From the NCBI RefSeq assembly GCF_028858725.1, contig NC_084781.1, forward strand, positions 2,054,513 to 2,118,512: a DNA stretch of 64,000 nucleotides, written 5' to 3'. Each line of letters opens with the position of its first letter. Position 1 is the stretch's first letter. Positions 9,401 through 20,354 of this stretch are shown one piece after another. The position numbers and the translations under genes are program-made. This DNA is from Colius striatus (taxonomy: Eukaryota > Chordata > Aves > Coliiformes > Coliidae). The notes under the pieces were generated by a model. That model was not told where the DNA came from. It searched no databases and saw nothing but the letters and a program-made list of their open reading frames with translations.

Positions 9401-11704
9401 GGGCTGGGACTGCAGCAGCTTTTAAAGCTCTTTTCCAACTAAAATGATTCCAAGAAGGGATTTTGGAGCAGGGGGGTAGGAGAACCCGTCTGCACTCACA
9501 CACAGTGACCCCACACGCAGCCCCCTGCGGCAGCGCGGGGTGGGAGGCCAGGCAGGAGAAGGAGCTGCCATTCCTGGTGGCCACCCCTGGCTGGATGCTG
9601 GTGGCCATGGAAAAAGTCGTCCCTCTCACCCCCTCTTCCTCCTCCTCCTCCTCCACGGGGGTCCCGGGGCCCACCCAGCGCAGCCGTGCCGGGGGGGAAG
9701 CCGCCCAGCCAGCGGCACTGCAGGGCCACGTCCCGCAGGTCACCGGTGGCCAGGGCAGAGCAGCTGGGGCTCCCAGCTGGGGGATCTGCAGAGACCAGCA
9801 ACGTTGGGGTGGGTTCACACCCCACTTTTACCCACCCAAACACACCCCCTCCCCCTGAAATTCCTCACCAGGGATTCACCTTGGTCCCAACATCTGGGGC
9901 TTTGGAGGGGAGGTGGGCTCGTTGGACCACCCTCCCCTGCCCTGGGGTCACTTACAGTAGACGGTGAGGACGATGGTGGCCTGGGTACGGGTTTGGAGGT
10001 GGGTGTTTTCAGCCAGGCAGGTGTAGGTGCCCGCCTGGGCACGGGCGATGGATGCCAACACGTAGATCTGGCCGGTGTGGACTTGGGAACCGTTGTGGAG
10101 CCAGATGTAACGGCTGGGGGGGTTGGAGGGAGCCAGGCAGCTCAGCACCACGTCCTCCCGCTCGCCCGCAGAGAAGCCCCCGTGCTCGGGGGAGAAGGGC
10201 TCCACGCTGATGGCTGGCTCGTCGGGACCATCTGTGGGAACACGGGCACCCTCAGCCCCTGGATGGCTCTGGAACCCCCCAACCCCTGGCAAACCTGGCT
10301 GCAGAGGGGCACCGTGGTGGCTGGAGCACACCGTGGGACGTGGTGGCCACGGAGGCATCGTGATGCCATCATAGCTATAGCTGTGCCACGGTGCTCGGTG
10401 GCCATCTCCAGCACCGAGGATGCCCCTACCTTAGGGTAGCTCCCCCCTTGTCCCCTCCTGCCCCACAGGGAGGTGGGGCTGAGCCCCGGGGCACTCACAG
10501 ACGATGTCCAGGTAGACGGGCTCGCTGGTGTGGTTGTTGACCTCGTTGCCCACGGTACAGATGTACCAGCCGGCGTGGCTGCGGTTGGCTGGCGTCAGGC
10601 GCAGCTCTGCCCCGGAGTCCCCCAGCCGCGGGGGGGATGCTGAGGGACTCCCCCGGGGCTGCAGGTGCTGCCAGGAGAAGCTCAGCGGCTCCGTCCCCTC
10701 CCGCACGGCGCAGGTCAGGGCCACCGCAGCCCCTTCCGCCGCCGCCGCCGCCGTCGGCCGCACGAAGGGCTTGGAGACGGGCACTGAGGGCACCGAGCTG
10801 TGAGTGGCCCCCAGGGCCACCAGCCCTGCCAGGACACACCTCCCCCAGACCCTTCCCACCCCACCTGGGAAGGATAATTCCAGCCCAACCCGTGTCCTGG
10901 CTCGTAAGAACATCTACAGGCTGGTGAGTGACCTGGCTGTGAGCACGGGCACTAGCTGGAGTGAGCCCAGTCCTGGGCTGGGGCTGGCTAGAGGGCTGCT
11001 GTATTGCTACATCAGCTAGTGTGGCCACATCCCATCACTATCGGCTCGCTTCCTTGCCTAGTAGCACGGCGCGGGGGCTAGCGGGAGGCTCTATGGGCTA
11101 CCAGGCGGGGCGATGCCGCGGCGGCCAGCGGGCCGGGGGCTTACCCAGGACGCGGAGCAGGACGGCGGCGTAGGCGACGCGGAGCCGCCCGCGCTCCGGG
11201 AAGAGTCCCTGGCAGAGGAATCGGCCCCGGGCTCCCTCCCGCAGCTCCCGCAGCTCCAGCGTCCCGTTCCGCAGCGACACCCGGCCCAGAGCCGCCGAGT
11301 CCGCCGCCACCGCCGCCTCCCGCCCCGAGCCCACGGCCACGGCCCGCGGCGGCCCGGAGCCGCTCGCCGCGAAGCTCCAGAAGACGGCGGCCGGCGGGGC
11401 CGAGGCCGTGGGACCGCAGCTCAGCTCCAGCGCCTGGCCCCGCACCCCCGTCACCCGCCGCTCCTCGTACGCCGCGTCCTCGGCTGCCAGCGGCTGCCCT
11501 GCCCGGGAGCGGCGGGTCGGGGCTCTGCGGGACCCGGGAGGCTCCGGGGACGCGGTCCCGGGAGGACAACGGGACCTTTCTGGGAGCCGGGAAGGGAAGC
11601 TGGGGCTCCGCGGGCCCCGGAGGGTCTGGGCAGGGGAAACCAAGGCTCCGCTTACCCCCCGCCAGCGCCGGCAGCAGCCAGAGCAGCCACGGTCCGCGCC
11701 CCAT
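6498..11704 (-). CDS. VSIG10L2: VSIG10L2-like Ig/FN3 membrane protein (frameshift in exon 5)
   Basis: Type I membrane protein with an adhesion-molecule layout; function unknown. Twelve exons with good splice sites: 11704-11656 (signal peptide, Leu/Trp-rich), 11498-11145 (Ig1, V-like), 10783-10499 (Ig2), 10231-9956 (Ig3), 9785-9500 (Ig4), 9002-8736 (Ig5), 8636-8340 (Ig6), 8251-7949 (FN3), 7069-6947 (transmembrane segment, AAVAGMLVATAASLLAV), then 6864-6840, 6760-6657 and 6577-6498 (cytoplasmic tail ending TATAPP). Ig exons are phase 1-1, with Cys/Trp/Cys visible (for example LTCAV...FSWQ...YICTV). Ig4 has a run of seven Glu from a GAG repeat. Exon 5 is 286 nt and breaks frame in a 7-base C run at 9691-9697; without that base the protein is about 815 residues. 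The name rests on domain layout and on HYLS1 next door; another VSIG/hepaCAM-type gene is possible. It is transcribed convergently with ST14. Confidence 0.66.
7138..7745. repeat. (GGAGA)n microsatellite, about 600 bp
   Basis: Almost pure pentanucleotide repeat interrupted by GGAGGA variants, in the VSIG10L2 intron between the FN3 and transmembrane exons. The plus strand is entirely purine (A/G). It opens long Arg/Glu or Ser/Leu/Pro frames on both strands that are not genes. Confidence 0.97.
9245..9455 (+). mobile_element. CR1 LINE fragment in VSIG10L2 intron 5
   Basis: + oriented CR1 3' part ('ccctgagaggggtgtcagcc', 'tccaactaaaatgattcc'), antisense to VSIG10L2, between exons 5 and 6. Confidence 0.75.
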
Positions 11705-11777
11705 GGCGCCTTGGCCGGCCCCAGCCTGGGCTGAGCTCCGGTTTCCCCACCGTAATTAGGCCCGGCCCTGATTAACC

Positions 11778-11790
11778 GTTAATTATTTAC
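11778..11790 (+). promoter_or_regulatory. HNF1-like site in the VSIG10L2 proximal promoter
   Basis: GTTAATTATTTAC differs from the HNF1 consensus GTTAATNATTAAC at one position. It lies about 75-85 bp upstream of the minus-strand start codon at 11704, with a further ATTAAC half-site just before it (11771-11776). TATTTAC also fits a forkhead (FOXA) core. The binding factor is inferred. Confidence 0.4.
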
Positions 11791-11799
11791 ACACCTGGA

Positions 11800-13440
11800 G
11801 GGAGACGCGGCAGGGGAGGAACCCGACGCCGCTGCCCCCCCTCGACACCTGCAATCTCGGGGCTGAGGACGGGCACACTCATCACAGCAAGGACAGCATT
11901 CACCCCCATCTATCCTTCCCCCCTCCACGGGGGGCATTTATCCCTCTTCCCCCACTCCCCTCCCATATTTTCTGGGGGGGGGGGGGGATAAGGGGAAAAT
12001 AAGCTGCCAACCCCTCCCGACTCTGGTTGAAAACATGGGGTTTGGGGGAAGCCTGCAGCAAGCTGGGTTTGATATTTCATCTCCCATCAAACATTCATGG
12101 GGGGTGGCAACGCCGCTATGCAATGCCGGGCTGGGGGAGACACGGGGGGGCTGCAGCACCCCTGCAAAGAGGTTTGAGGGCTTGAAATGCCCAAAACGAG
12201 TTAAAACCGGGCAGCAGGGTGAGGGGTGGAGGGCTGGGGGTGGGTTTGGTTCCCTCGGGGTTGGAAAGGAAGGAATGGGAAAAGCCAAAGGGAAGGGCAG
12301 GGAGTGGGTGAGAGCAGAGCCGGGAACCCACAGCAGAGCCAACGCAGGGACCTCGGCAAAATCCTCCCTCGAGGAAAAAGAGGGGTGAACTCCCAAGGAT
12401 TTTGGCAAAGGAGGAGCGATGCCAACCCTGGGCATTGCCACTAAGTTCTGGTTTCTTTGCCACGAGCCGGGAGGGCGGCGGTGGATTCCTGCTGCCACCT
12501 AGTGAGATGAATTCTAGGCTCATAGTGACCCTATTTGTGTTATCGTTCACTCCTTTCTCTCTTCTTTCTTTAGTAACTCTTTTCCCCAAGATTTGGCTGC
12601 CTGGAGACAAGCTGCCATTTTTTGAGGGGGGCCACTCAGCATTTTTCTGGGAGCTCCAGGCTCCCCAGACTCATTTTGGACGTGTGTTACCCCACAGAAG
12701 GAGCCCCTCGGGGGGGATTCCTCAAGCCAGGACCATCCCCAGGGTTCTTTTGTCTTCTAAACCATCACAACAAAACCCAACAGCTTTAGGAAGTGAAAGG
12801 AGAAGTGAGAGATTTTTCTCCCCCCTCTGTAACTTTTTGTTCTGTTTTCCACCAAAACATGGATTTGGGTGGCACAAAGCCCCAGCTCCTCACTCAGTTT
12901 TCAAGCTGTGAAGGAACTTGAGCATCATCCGGGTGCAGCTGCTTGATCTTGGTCTCTGGAGAAAAGAGATATACAGAGTGATGGGGGTCTCTGGGAGGGG
13001 TTCAAAACTGAATCCTCCCCCAACACTGGGTGACTGCAGGGTCCCCAAGCTGAGGGGAAGCCCCTGTGTGTCCTCCTCATCCCTGGGAACAGACATTGGC
13101 TGAGGGCCTGAGGCAGTTTCTAATTCACCCCCAATAATGAATGTTTTCATACACTTTAATTAAGAAATACCCTGAAATAAAACCTCTTTAACAGCCACCC
13201 ACAGGGGCAATTACATGTCAAAAACCCCACCAGGCTCAGCCCAAGCATTTGCTTCTCCTCATATCCCCAAAGTCCTGCATGGGTTGTTTGTGCTCCTGCC
13301 CAGAATCCCCTGCCTTACCTCAGAGAGTGACCTCACGGGGCACGGCAAAGTCTTAATCACAAGATTTAACCCCCTTGAAATGCAAGAAAATAAAAGGGAG
13401 GGGATCAAAGGTAGTTGATGTGGAAGGAGGCTTTAGGAAC
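11800..13440. other. Intergenic stretch between VSIG10L2 and HYLS1 (HYLS1 3'UTR on the right)
   Basis: No gene recognised. It holds a G run near 11977-11988, a T-rich segment at 12535-12585, and towards the right the probable HYLS1 3'UTR. A minus-strand ATTAAA (13155-13160) is a candidate HYLS1 poly(A) signal. Open frames here lack recognisable homology or splice context. Confidence 0.45.
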
Positions 13441-14241
13441 CTAGAAGGAGGTGTATTTTCGGGGGAGGAGGCCCTTGGCCAGGTCCCAGCGCACCTCCCA
13501 GCGCAGGGCAGCTCGTTTTTTGTCGGTGGGCACGACGTAAGTGTTGGGAACGTAAACGTGAGTGGACTTGAGAGGAGGGTCAGGTTTGCAGAGCATCTGT
13601 TCCCGGATGCTCCAGCGTAGTTCCTGGTGTGGCTCCTGCCCTGGGATTCGGAATTTCTCCCACTCACGTTTATATTCCAGGTATTTGGCCACTCGGTCGG
13701 TTTTTCCCCGGTTGCGGCCCAAAGGTTCGAAGCGAGGAGGGATGAAGGACTTGGGTTGTTCCACCACGGTGCTGTGTTGAGAAGGAAGAGAGCTCTGGCT
13801 CCCAAAATCCTCGAGGAGAGAGGAGGGATTATCCTCACAGGGCCAATGCTGAAGGGATTCACCGCTGCTCCCCTCGATTTCCCCCTCGGAGATGCTGTCG
13901 TCCGCGCTCATCCTCAGCTGCAGCATCTTGTGCCTGAGGCTCCCGACCTCGCTGTCGCTCTCCTGCTCGCTGCTCACTGACTCATCAGACACCTCCACTC
14001 CTCCGTCAGGTCTGTGCCTCAGCACCTTCCTCTTCATCACCAGCCTCCTGGATGACTTGCCATCCTCAGGAAAAGGAGGAAGGGGTGGATGAACTCCCAA
14101 AGCAAAGGAGGCCTCGACGTAGGGATCCTCCCCGTGACGGGGCCGTGGCTGCTCCTCGCCGCCTCCTCGCTGGGTGGACGATGGGCTCAGCTCCTCAGCA
14201 TCCAGAGGGGCCCAATCATACCTGGTCCTCAGCCCCTCCAT
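13441..14241 (-). CDS. HYLS1: HYLS1, centriolar and ciliogenesis protein
   Basis: Intact 266-residue coding exon. HYLS1 is a core centriole component needed to build cilia; the human gene is mutated in hydrolethalus syndrome. The C-terminal half carries the HYLS-1 box: TDRVAKYLEYKREW begins around residue 181, with Asp182 at what should be the residue altered in the human D211G allele (alignment from memory). It is followed by ELRWSIREQML, HVYVPNTYVVPT and KKRAALRWEVRWDLA. The N-terminal half is Ser/Glu-rich and low complexity. Human HYLS1 is about 299 residues, so this one is slightly shorter in the acidic middle. A splice acceptor (ttttccag) about 35 bp upstream of the ATG shows that at least one noncoding 5' exon exists further right, probably at the CpG-rich region shared with RPUSD4. 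Confidence 0.93.
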   Translation of the reverse strand: MEGLRTRYDWAPLDAEELSPSSTQRGGGEEQPRPRHGEDPYVEASFALGVHPPLPPFPEDGKSSRRLVMKRKVLRHRPDGGVEVSDESVSSEQESDSEVGSLRHKMLQLRMSADDSISEGEIEGSSGESLQHWPCEDNPSSLLEDFGSQSSLPSQHSTVVEQPKSFIPPRFEPLGRNRGKTDRVAKYLEYKREWEKFRIPGQEPHQELRWSIREQMLCKPDPPLKSTHVYVPNTYVVPTDKKRAALRWEVRWDLAKGLLPRKYTSF

Positions 14242-16430
14242 GGTTTCTGCAAAACTGAGGGGGAGGGGGATTCTGGAAAAGCAGAAAAGAAACCAGAGTT
14301 AACTTCTAGCAGGTGGCTAAAGGCACAAAGGTTCACGTGGTCAGCAGAGGCATTAATGGGTTTTATTGCCCCTTGGGCTGCTTCTTTTACAAACGTGATA
14401 TCAAGATTTGATTTGATGCAGAGGGGATTTGGCTTCCACTTCTCCCCCTCCTCAACTGCACAGGGGAGAGAGAAACAGAACAGAGGGCTCATGGGTTAAG
14501 GACAAGGAGATCACTCAGCAATCACCATCACGGGTAAAACAGACTCGACTCGGGGAGAACCGGTTGGATTCATTAACAATCAACACCAGAGTAGGGAATC
14601 ATAGAATTGAATCATAGAAATGAAAAGTGCATCTTAAAAACACCTCTCACCACTTTATTCCTGCTAGTTTTGAATCCCAGGAGCCTGTTTTGAGAGGATC
14701 TGATGCTTTTCAAGCTGCAGCTTTCCAAAACGAAAAGGAAAATGTCCCTTCTTTGGCAGAGCCAAGTGGATTGATCTCACTAACCCACTCCCAAAGAAAA
14801 AGAGGTTTAAAATCCTAGATTAGGATAGCTTCAGGCAGCTGAATTTGTGCACAGAAGGGGCTGCAGCTCAGGGAAGGCTGCGTGGGAGCAGGAGCTAGAG
14901 CGAGGGGAAGGAGCCGGCCCGCTCAGTGGGCACGGAGCCACCAGGCTGGCAGAGCTATCAGGCCCCTCTTGCTTTCCCTCCTCAGCTCAGGAAGCAGAGA
15001 AAGCTTTTTGCTCTGCTGGGGTGGTTTGGGCTGGGCAGTTTGCTCTCCTTCACTCCAGGAGCCAAGTGGAATGATGGCATTGCCCTGTGTTGAAAGCACA
15101 CAGCCACCCGTGGCATTCACTTGTTCCCACGCCAGTTCAAGTCATCACCTCCAGCCAAGAACATCTTTAAGGAAGGAAAAAAAAGCACATTCCAGCCTAA
15201 AAAGTTGAAGCCATTTCTGAGCCTGTGCTATGTAGGCAGCCTGCAGCTTGCTGGTTTATTCAAGGAAGCCTTTAGCATCTGCTGGGAGCCTCAGCAGAGG
15301 GACTTGCAGGAAGGAGGGATATAATTTGCCTGATTGAAGACACCCTCATCTGTAGGAGATCCTGAATTCCTTTCCCAGAGGTGTAGGAAGATTTGGCTTG
15401 TCACATTGAATACTCCCATCTTGGAGCTAATCCTGTCTTTCCTCGTTTTGCAGGTGATTTCCCTCAATCTTCATTCCAACCTGGCAGAGAGGAAGCAGCC
15501 AAATGGCCATGAGGGCACCTCAAAGCAAAAGCAAAGGGGAGGAGGAGCTCTGCTACACTCCTGATCTCAATAGGGAGCTCCTACCTGACATCCAAGCCCC
15601 TGTGGAGCTTAATTTCAGTCCCTGGTTCAGCTGCCTCAAGAGAATCTACTGCTGCTGCTTCCCCTGGACTGACCTAGATGTGATCCTGATGTATGTGGGC
15701 ATTTAAAACATGCACCAAATGGATGTGGGGTGATCAGCTTCCAGTGCTGGAGTGATGTGGGTGGAGAGAGGAGCAGGACAAACAGGGCTGCAGGATCCCT
15801 TCTGCTTGTGCCAATTTGAAGTGACAGGACAGACCTTCCTGTATCACCACCACTGCTGTTGATTAAAAGGCTGTTGCCTATTTCTTGGTCATGGCATCAC
15901 TCCAGTCAGCAACAGGCAAAGCTTCCTCTCCTTTTCCCCACCATGGCAGTCAAGCTTCCCCTCATCCTGTACAACTGCAGGTTCAAAAACCCTTCAATGG
16001 CTTTACAACCAAGAAAAGGAGGAGTTTAACACCTACAGCAGCCCTGGGCCAACCAAGGGGCCAAAACTCAAGTGCTACACAGCATGTTAGGAGGGTGGGA
16101 AAACAGCTACAGGGAAAAGTAAGGGATGGTTTCGTGGGAATATCTTGGAGGGTAGAGGGGTAACCACTTAAACCATAAAATGATGACAGAAAGGTGTAAT
16201 TCATAGAATGGCTGGGGTTAGAAATGATCTCTAGAGATCATGCAGCAGCTGCTAAAGCAGGTTCCACTCAATCAGGGGGCCACAAGGGTCCAGGGAAGGA
16301 GCCTCCACACCCTCCCTGGGCAGCCTGGGCCAGGGCTCCCTCACCTCAGCACCAAAGGACTTGCTCCTCGTGTTCCAGTGGAGCTAGCTCACCGCTTTAT
16401 ACTTTATTATTAGCTTCCTAGGGCTGTTTG
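14242..16430. other. HYLS1 5' intron; no coding sequence recognised
   Basis: A short 5'UTR piece of HYLS1 ends at an acceptor near 14275. The rest is AT-richer intronic sequence. A short frame at 15503-15706 (rich in Cys near its end) has no recognised similarity. PUS3, which neighbours HYLS1 in mammals, is not visible. A - oriented CR1 fragment occupies about 16200-16395. Confidence 0.5.
16200..16395 (-). mobile_element. CR1 LINE fragment
   Basis: - oriented CR1 3' piece: 'tcatagaatggctggggtta', then 'ctccctgggcagcctgggcc' and 'cctcagcaccaaaggacttg'. Confidence 0.75.
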
Positions 16431-16559
16431 TACACCTTTCAATGCATCTTGCGGGGTGGTGGTGCTGCGTCGAGTCCCGTGAGGGGGACGAGCGTGAGGG
16501 GACGAGCGTGAGGGGGACGAGCCGACGCAGCCCCCCTCAGAGCCCCCTCCAGCCTCTCG

Positions 16560-16879
16560 CTTAGGACATTGCTGAGGCTCTGCCGGGCTGAGGCAGACCA
16601 GAGCCCACCCGTGATCCCCCCTCGGTACCTGACAGAGCCCGGCTGCTCCCGTCCTCCCGCCGCGGCCGTTACCGCCCGCTAAACCGTGGCCGCCGTTTAA
16701 ACTGCCGGAGAGGGGCGGTGCGGAGAAGGCGGGCGGTCAATCCGCCAACGCCATTGGGCCGCGTGGGTGTCAATCAGCAGAATTCCGCCTTTCGATTGGG
16801 CGGAGAGGGCTGAAAGCCCCGCCCACGCGCCGCCGCCATTGGCCGACAGGATAAAGAGGGGCGTGAGGGAAGAAGGGAG
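16560..16879. promoter_or_regulatory. CpG-rich divergent promoter region of HYLS1 (-) and RPUSD4 (+)
   Basis: CpG-rich sequence without a TATA box. Three inverted CCAAT boxes (ATTGG) sit at 16753, 16795 and 16838, spaced 42 and 43 bp, plus an Sp1-type GGGCGG at 16798. CpG richness continues into RPUSD4 exon 1. RPUSD4 starts directly downstream on +. HYLS1 is transcribed away on -, so its noncoding first exon probably lies here; that part is inferred. Confidence 0.6.
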
Positions 16880-19319
16880 ATGGCGGCGGCGAGCGGCGGC
16901 GTGCGGTGGCCGCGGTGGCGGCCGGCGGCAGCCGCGGGCCTAGCCCGGGCGGTTCGCGGCTTCTGCTGCAGCGGGAGGGCGGCGAAGGAGGAGCCGCTGC
17001 GGGCCGAGCAGCTGGCGGAGCGGCTGAGGGCAGGGAAGATCGAGGAGAAGCAGCGGGAGGTGAGCGGTGTGGGCCGCGCCGCGGGCGCTGAGGCGACGGA
17101 CTACGACTCCCGGCGTGCACCGCGCGCGGGTCCCGAGGCCACGGGCGCCTCGGGGAGGGAGGGCAGGCGGGGTGGGGGGAGGGTGATGGCGAGTGGATGT
17201 TACCCCGTGCCCGCGGGTTTTCCTCACTGAAGGTTAAACGGGAGCTTCGTCCCACAGCCCGAGAGCCGCCGGACATCCCCCCACCCCCAGCGTTTTGTTG
17301 TTGTTGTCCCCTGTCAGATCCCCAGAGACCCCGCGCAAAGGCGGCTGCGGGAGCTGGCGGCGCTGAGCAAGCGGCTGCAGCAAGTTCACCCCAACGTCCT
17401 GGCTAAAGTGCTGAAGGAGAGAACCGTGTATCAAAACGAGGAGATCGTGGTGATCAACAAACCCTACGGCCTCCCCGTCCACGGTGAGGAAGAACTGAAG
17501 TCTCTGCTGGGGATGGGAGGGAGAATTGGCTCATAGAATCACACAATGGGAGGGGTTGGAAGGGACCTTTAGAGCTCATCCAGTCCAACTCCCCTGCAGA
17601 AGCAGGTCAACCTAGATCAGGTCACATAGGAACATGTCCAGGTGGGTCTTGAAGAGCTCCAAGGAAGGAGCCTCCACACCCTCCCTGGGCAGCCTGGGTC
17701 AGGGCTCCCTCACCTCACAGTAAAATAGTTCTTTCTTATGTTTAAATGGAACTTTTTGTGTTCCAGCTTCATCCCATCACCCCTTGTCCTGTTGCTGACA
17801 CAATAGAAAAAAGGAATGCCCCAACCTCCAGGTTCCATGGAGAATTCTCTGCCTCATTTCCCTTCCCAGCATGGGGAGTTCAGATCACAGCCTTCACCTC
17901 ACCTTTTTTGGGGGGGTAATTGGAGGTGCACAAGGAGGTGAACGTCTCCCCCTCATCTCTTTCTCCTGTGGGTGTTGCAGGTGGCCCTGGGATCAAGAAT
18001 TGCATCGCTGATGTGCTGCCAATTTTGGCCAAGATGTTGGAGAATAGAATGAAAAGTGAACCCCTTCACCTCTGCCACCGGCTGGACAAAGAGACCACGG
18101 GGGTGATGGTGCTGGCACGGAACAAGGAGGTGGCTGACAGGATCCGGCTTCTCTTCAAAACTCGTCAGGTGGAGAAGACCTACTGGTAGGAAAGCTTTGG
18201 GGGGAGAAGTGGCCTTTGAAGGGAGTGAAGGGGTGGTCACCAGGATGTGGGGCTGTGTGGATGTTTGTTTCCCTTTTTCATAGGGCTGGGGAAGTTCTTT
18301 CCTTGCTCACAGACCTCTGGTTTCCTTCCTTCCTTCCCCAGGGCAATTAGCCTGGGGAACCCAGACCCCACCGAGGGCACCGTGGAGATCCCCATTGTGG
18401 AGAAGGAGGTGCAGAGCCACCAGCCTCACTACAAGGTGAGCCAAGCATCCTCTCAGCTGCCACTCTAGCCTCACTCTCCCCCCTTTCCCCAGCACCTCCT
18501 GCCTTCCTGTGAGCTCTCTCCCCTCTTGTCACCACGCAGATGACACTGGCCCCCAACTATCGCCTGTCTCCAGAGGACGGGAGGGTGGTGAAGATCCGGA
18601 AGAACCGCAACGCCGAGACGGCCGTGACGCGGTACCGCCTCCTGGCCCACTCTGCTGCCTGCTCTCTGCTGGAGCTCCAGCCCATCACAGGTGAGGTCTG
18701 GCTGGCTGGGTGGTTCCCCCATGGTTGCCAAGAGCAGGAACTCATCATAGATACAACTCAAATCCTTTTTTTGGGCTGAGGTTCTGGGAATGAACCACCC
18801 CAGGGGAGGGAGGAGGTGGTTTGGCTGATAGACTTCTCTCTGGTGTTGCCTGCTGTTGAGGGCTCGTTGTCACATCTCTCTTCTTTTCCTTTCCCCCTTC
18901 CTCCTCTCAGGTGTGAAGCACCAGATCCGGGTTCACTTGGCCTATGGGTTGGGGTGCCCCATCCTGGGGGATCACAAATATTCACACTGGAGCAAGCTGG
19001 CACCTCAGGTAAGACATTGGAGGGAGGACAGCCAGGGAAAGGCAGCCCCTTTGTGCTCCCCTGGGATGGGGTTTTTAAGTCTCAGCTGAAGAGACAGGGT
19101 TATGCAAAGGAAGTTTTCTGTCTCTTCTTACAGAAGCTTCCTGAAATCACCTTGAAGAGGCTGAAGCTGGAGCAGAGCAAGGCTCGCTACCTCCCCCTCC
19201 ACCTCCATGCCCACCGGCTCTCCCTGCCCCTGGGCCAGCAGATAGACCTCGTTTGCAAGCCACCCCTCTTCTTCCAAAAGGCTCTGAAGAGGCTGGAGCT
19301 GGATTTCACTAAAGACTAA
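16880..19319 (+). CDS. RPUSD4: RPUSD4, mitochondrial RNA pseudouridine synthase
   Basis: RluA-family pseudouridine synthase; the human protein modifies mitochondrial 16S rRNA and tRNA(Phe). Seven exons, all phases consistent: 16880-17059, 17318-17483, 17981-18185, 18342-18435, 18540-18690, 18911-19008 and 19134-19319, giving 359 residues (human about 377). The N-terminus is Arg/Ala-rich, as expected for mitochondrial import. The family motif HRLDKETTG is complete, with the catalytic Asp at about residue 151. [13 protein letters not shown] and the C-terminal [12 protein letters not shown] motif are also present. The ATG follows the CpG-rich promoter with no earlier in-frame start needed. A poly(A) signal lies at 19382. 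Intron 2 carries a CR1 fragment. Confidence 0.95.
17530..17800 (-). mobile_element. CR1 LINE fragment in RPUSD4 intron 2
   Basis: - oriented CR1 3' part: 'catagaatcacacaatggga', 'gggttggaagggacctttag', 'aggtcacataggaacatgtc' and 'ggtgggtcttgaagagctcc'. Confidence 0.85.
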
Positions 19320-19381
19320 AGAGGCAGGACAGGAGCTGTACCATCTGTGCAACCCCAGTGTTTTTGAGCTCGTCTCTGAGC

Positions 19382-19387
19382 AATAAA
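19382..19387 (+). terminator. RPUSD4: RPUSD4 poly(A) signal
   Basis: AATAAA 63 bp past the RPUSD4 stop, followed by a gt-rich stretch (ggttgtgtctctctgtgc). Confidence 0.75.
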
Positions 19388-19389
19388 AG

Positions 19390-20354
19390 CTGCGGCTCCT
19401 GCCAAGGGGAGGAAGGGTTGTGTCTCTCTGTGCTCAGGCCAGGTGGGTCTTGGTCCCTGGGCAGGTTTCAGCATTCCTGAGTGCTGTTCCTCCTGCTTTG
19501 AGGGAGCCCTCTAGAGCTCCTGCTTATCCTGGCTCTCTGTGCTCACATTGGAGATTCCCTTCACTCAAAAAGTGCAATTTGGCAGCAGCTGTGGGCTTTT
19601 TTTTTTTGGCTTGGCCGAGCAACTCTGGGACTCTGCTCTCCTCCACGCTGCCAGCACTGTCAGCACAGGTTTCCAGGCACTCACTACACTGCTGGAAGAC
19701 ACTTTTCTCTCCCCCTACCCCTTCCAGTTTCCCCATCACTTCTTTCTAGATCCTCTTATTGGGATCCCTCTCCCTCAGAAGCTCGAGCTTGGAGCCAAAT
19801 GCCTCGAAGAGGAGCGAGAAACTCTGGGGCACCACAGCTACTGTTCTGACTCCAAATGCAGCCACCAGTGTTTGATGGCTCTTGGCCCGTCCCCAGTAGC
19901 ACTTTCTCCAGTTTGGCTACTGGAAAGAGCTCTTTGTACCCCACAGGACCACTGTGGACCTGGCTGGGCTTTCTCAGTAGGCTGAAAATAGCCAGGCAGC
20001 CCCACACCCCTTGAACATGCCGCCGGGAATACATCAGCTTATGAGAGAGGGATGTAAAACCACGAGGAGCTGGGGAAGGAACATTGCCTTCAGGGGCTGA
20101 TAGTTCTTTTTTTTCCCCTCTCTATTTTGGGGCATGCTATTTGCAAAAAGAAGAAGAGAAAGCTTTTCCCCTTGTAATTACCCCTGAAGGTGCCAGTGAA
20201 GCTGTTATTAGTGGTATGGCAGCGCTTGGCCAGCCATGCCTTCAGCCCTACAAAGTTCTTCCTCAGCAGGCTGTGACACTTCAGAACAACACCAAGACTC
20301 CTTGAGCAGCAGCAGCAGCAGTCTCTTTGCTCTCTTCTTTCCCCCCTTGGAAAC
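19390..20354. other. Intergenic stretch between RPUSD4 and PANX3
   Basis: No gene, CR1 or tandem repeat recognised. It contains a T run near 19598-19607 and the presumed PANX3 promoter and 5'UTR on the right, with a CAG run at 20307-20321 just before the start codon. Confidence 0.5.

Noticed and set aside
15503-15706. Short Cys-rich frame in the HYLS1 5' intron
   Set aside because: No similarity recognised and no supporting splice structure on + strand between HYLS1 and RPUSD4.
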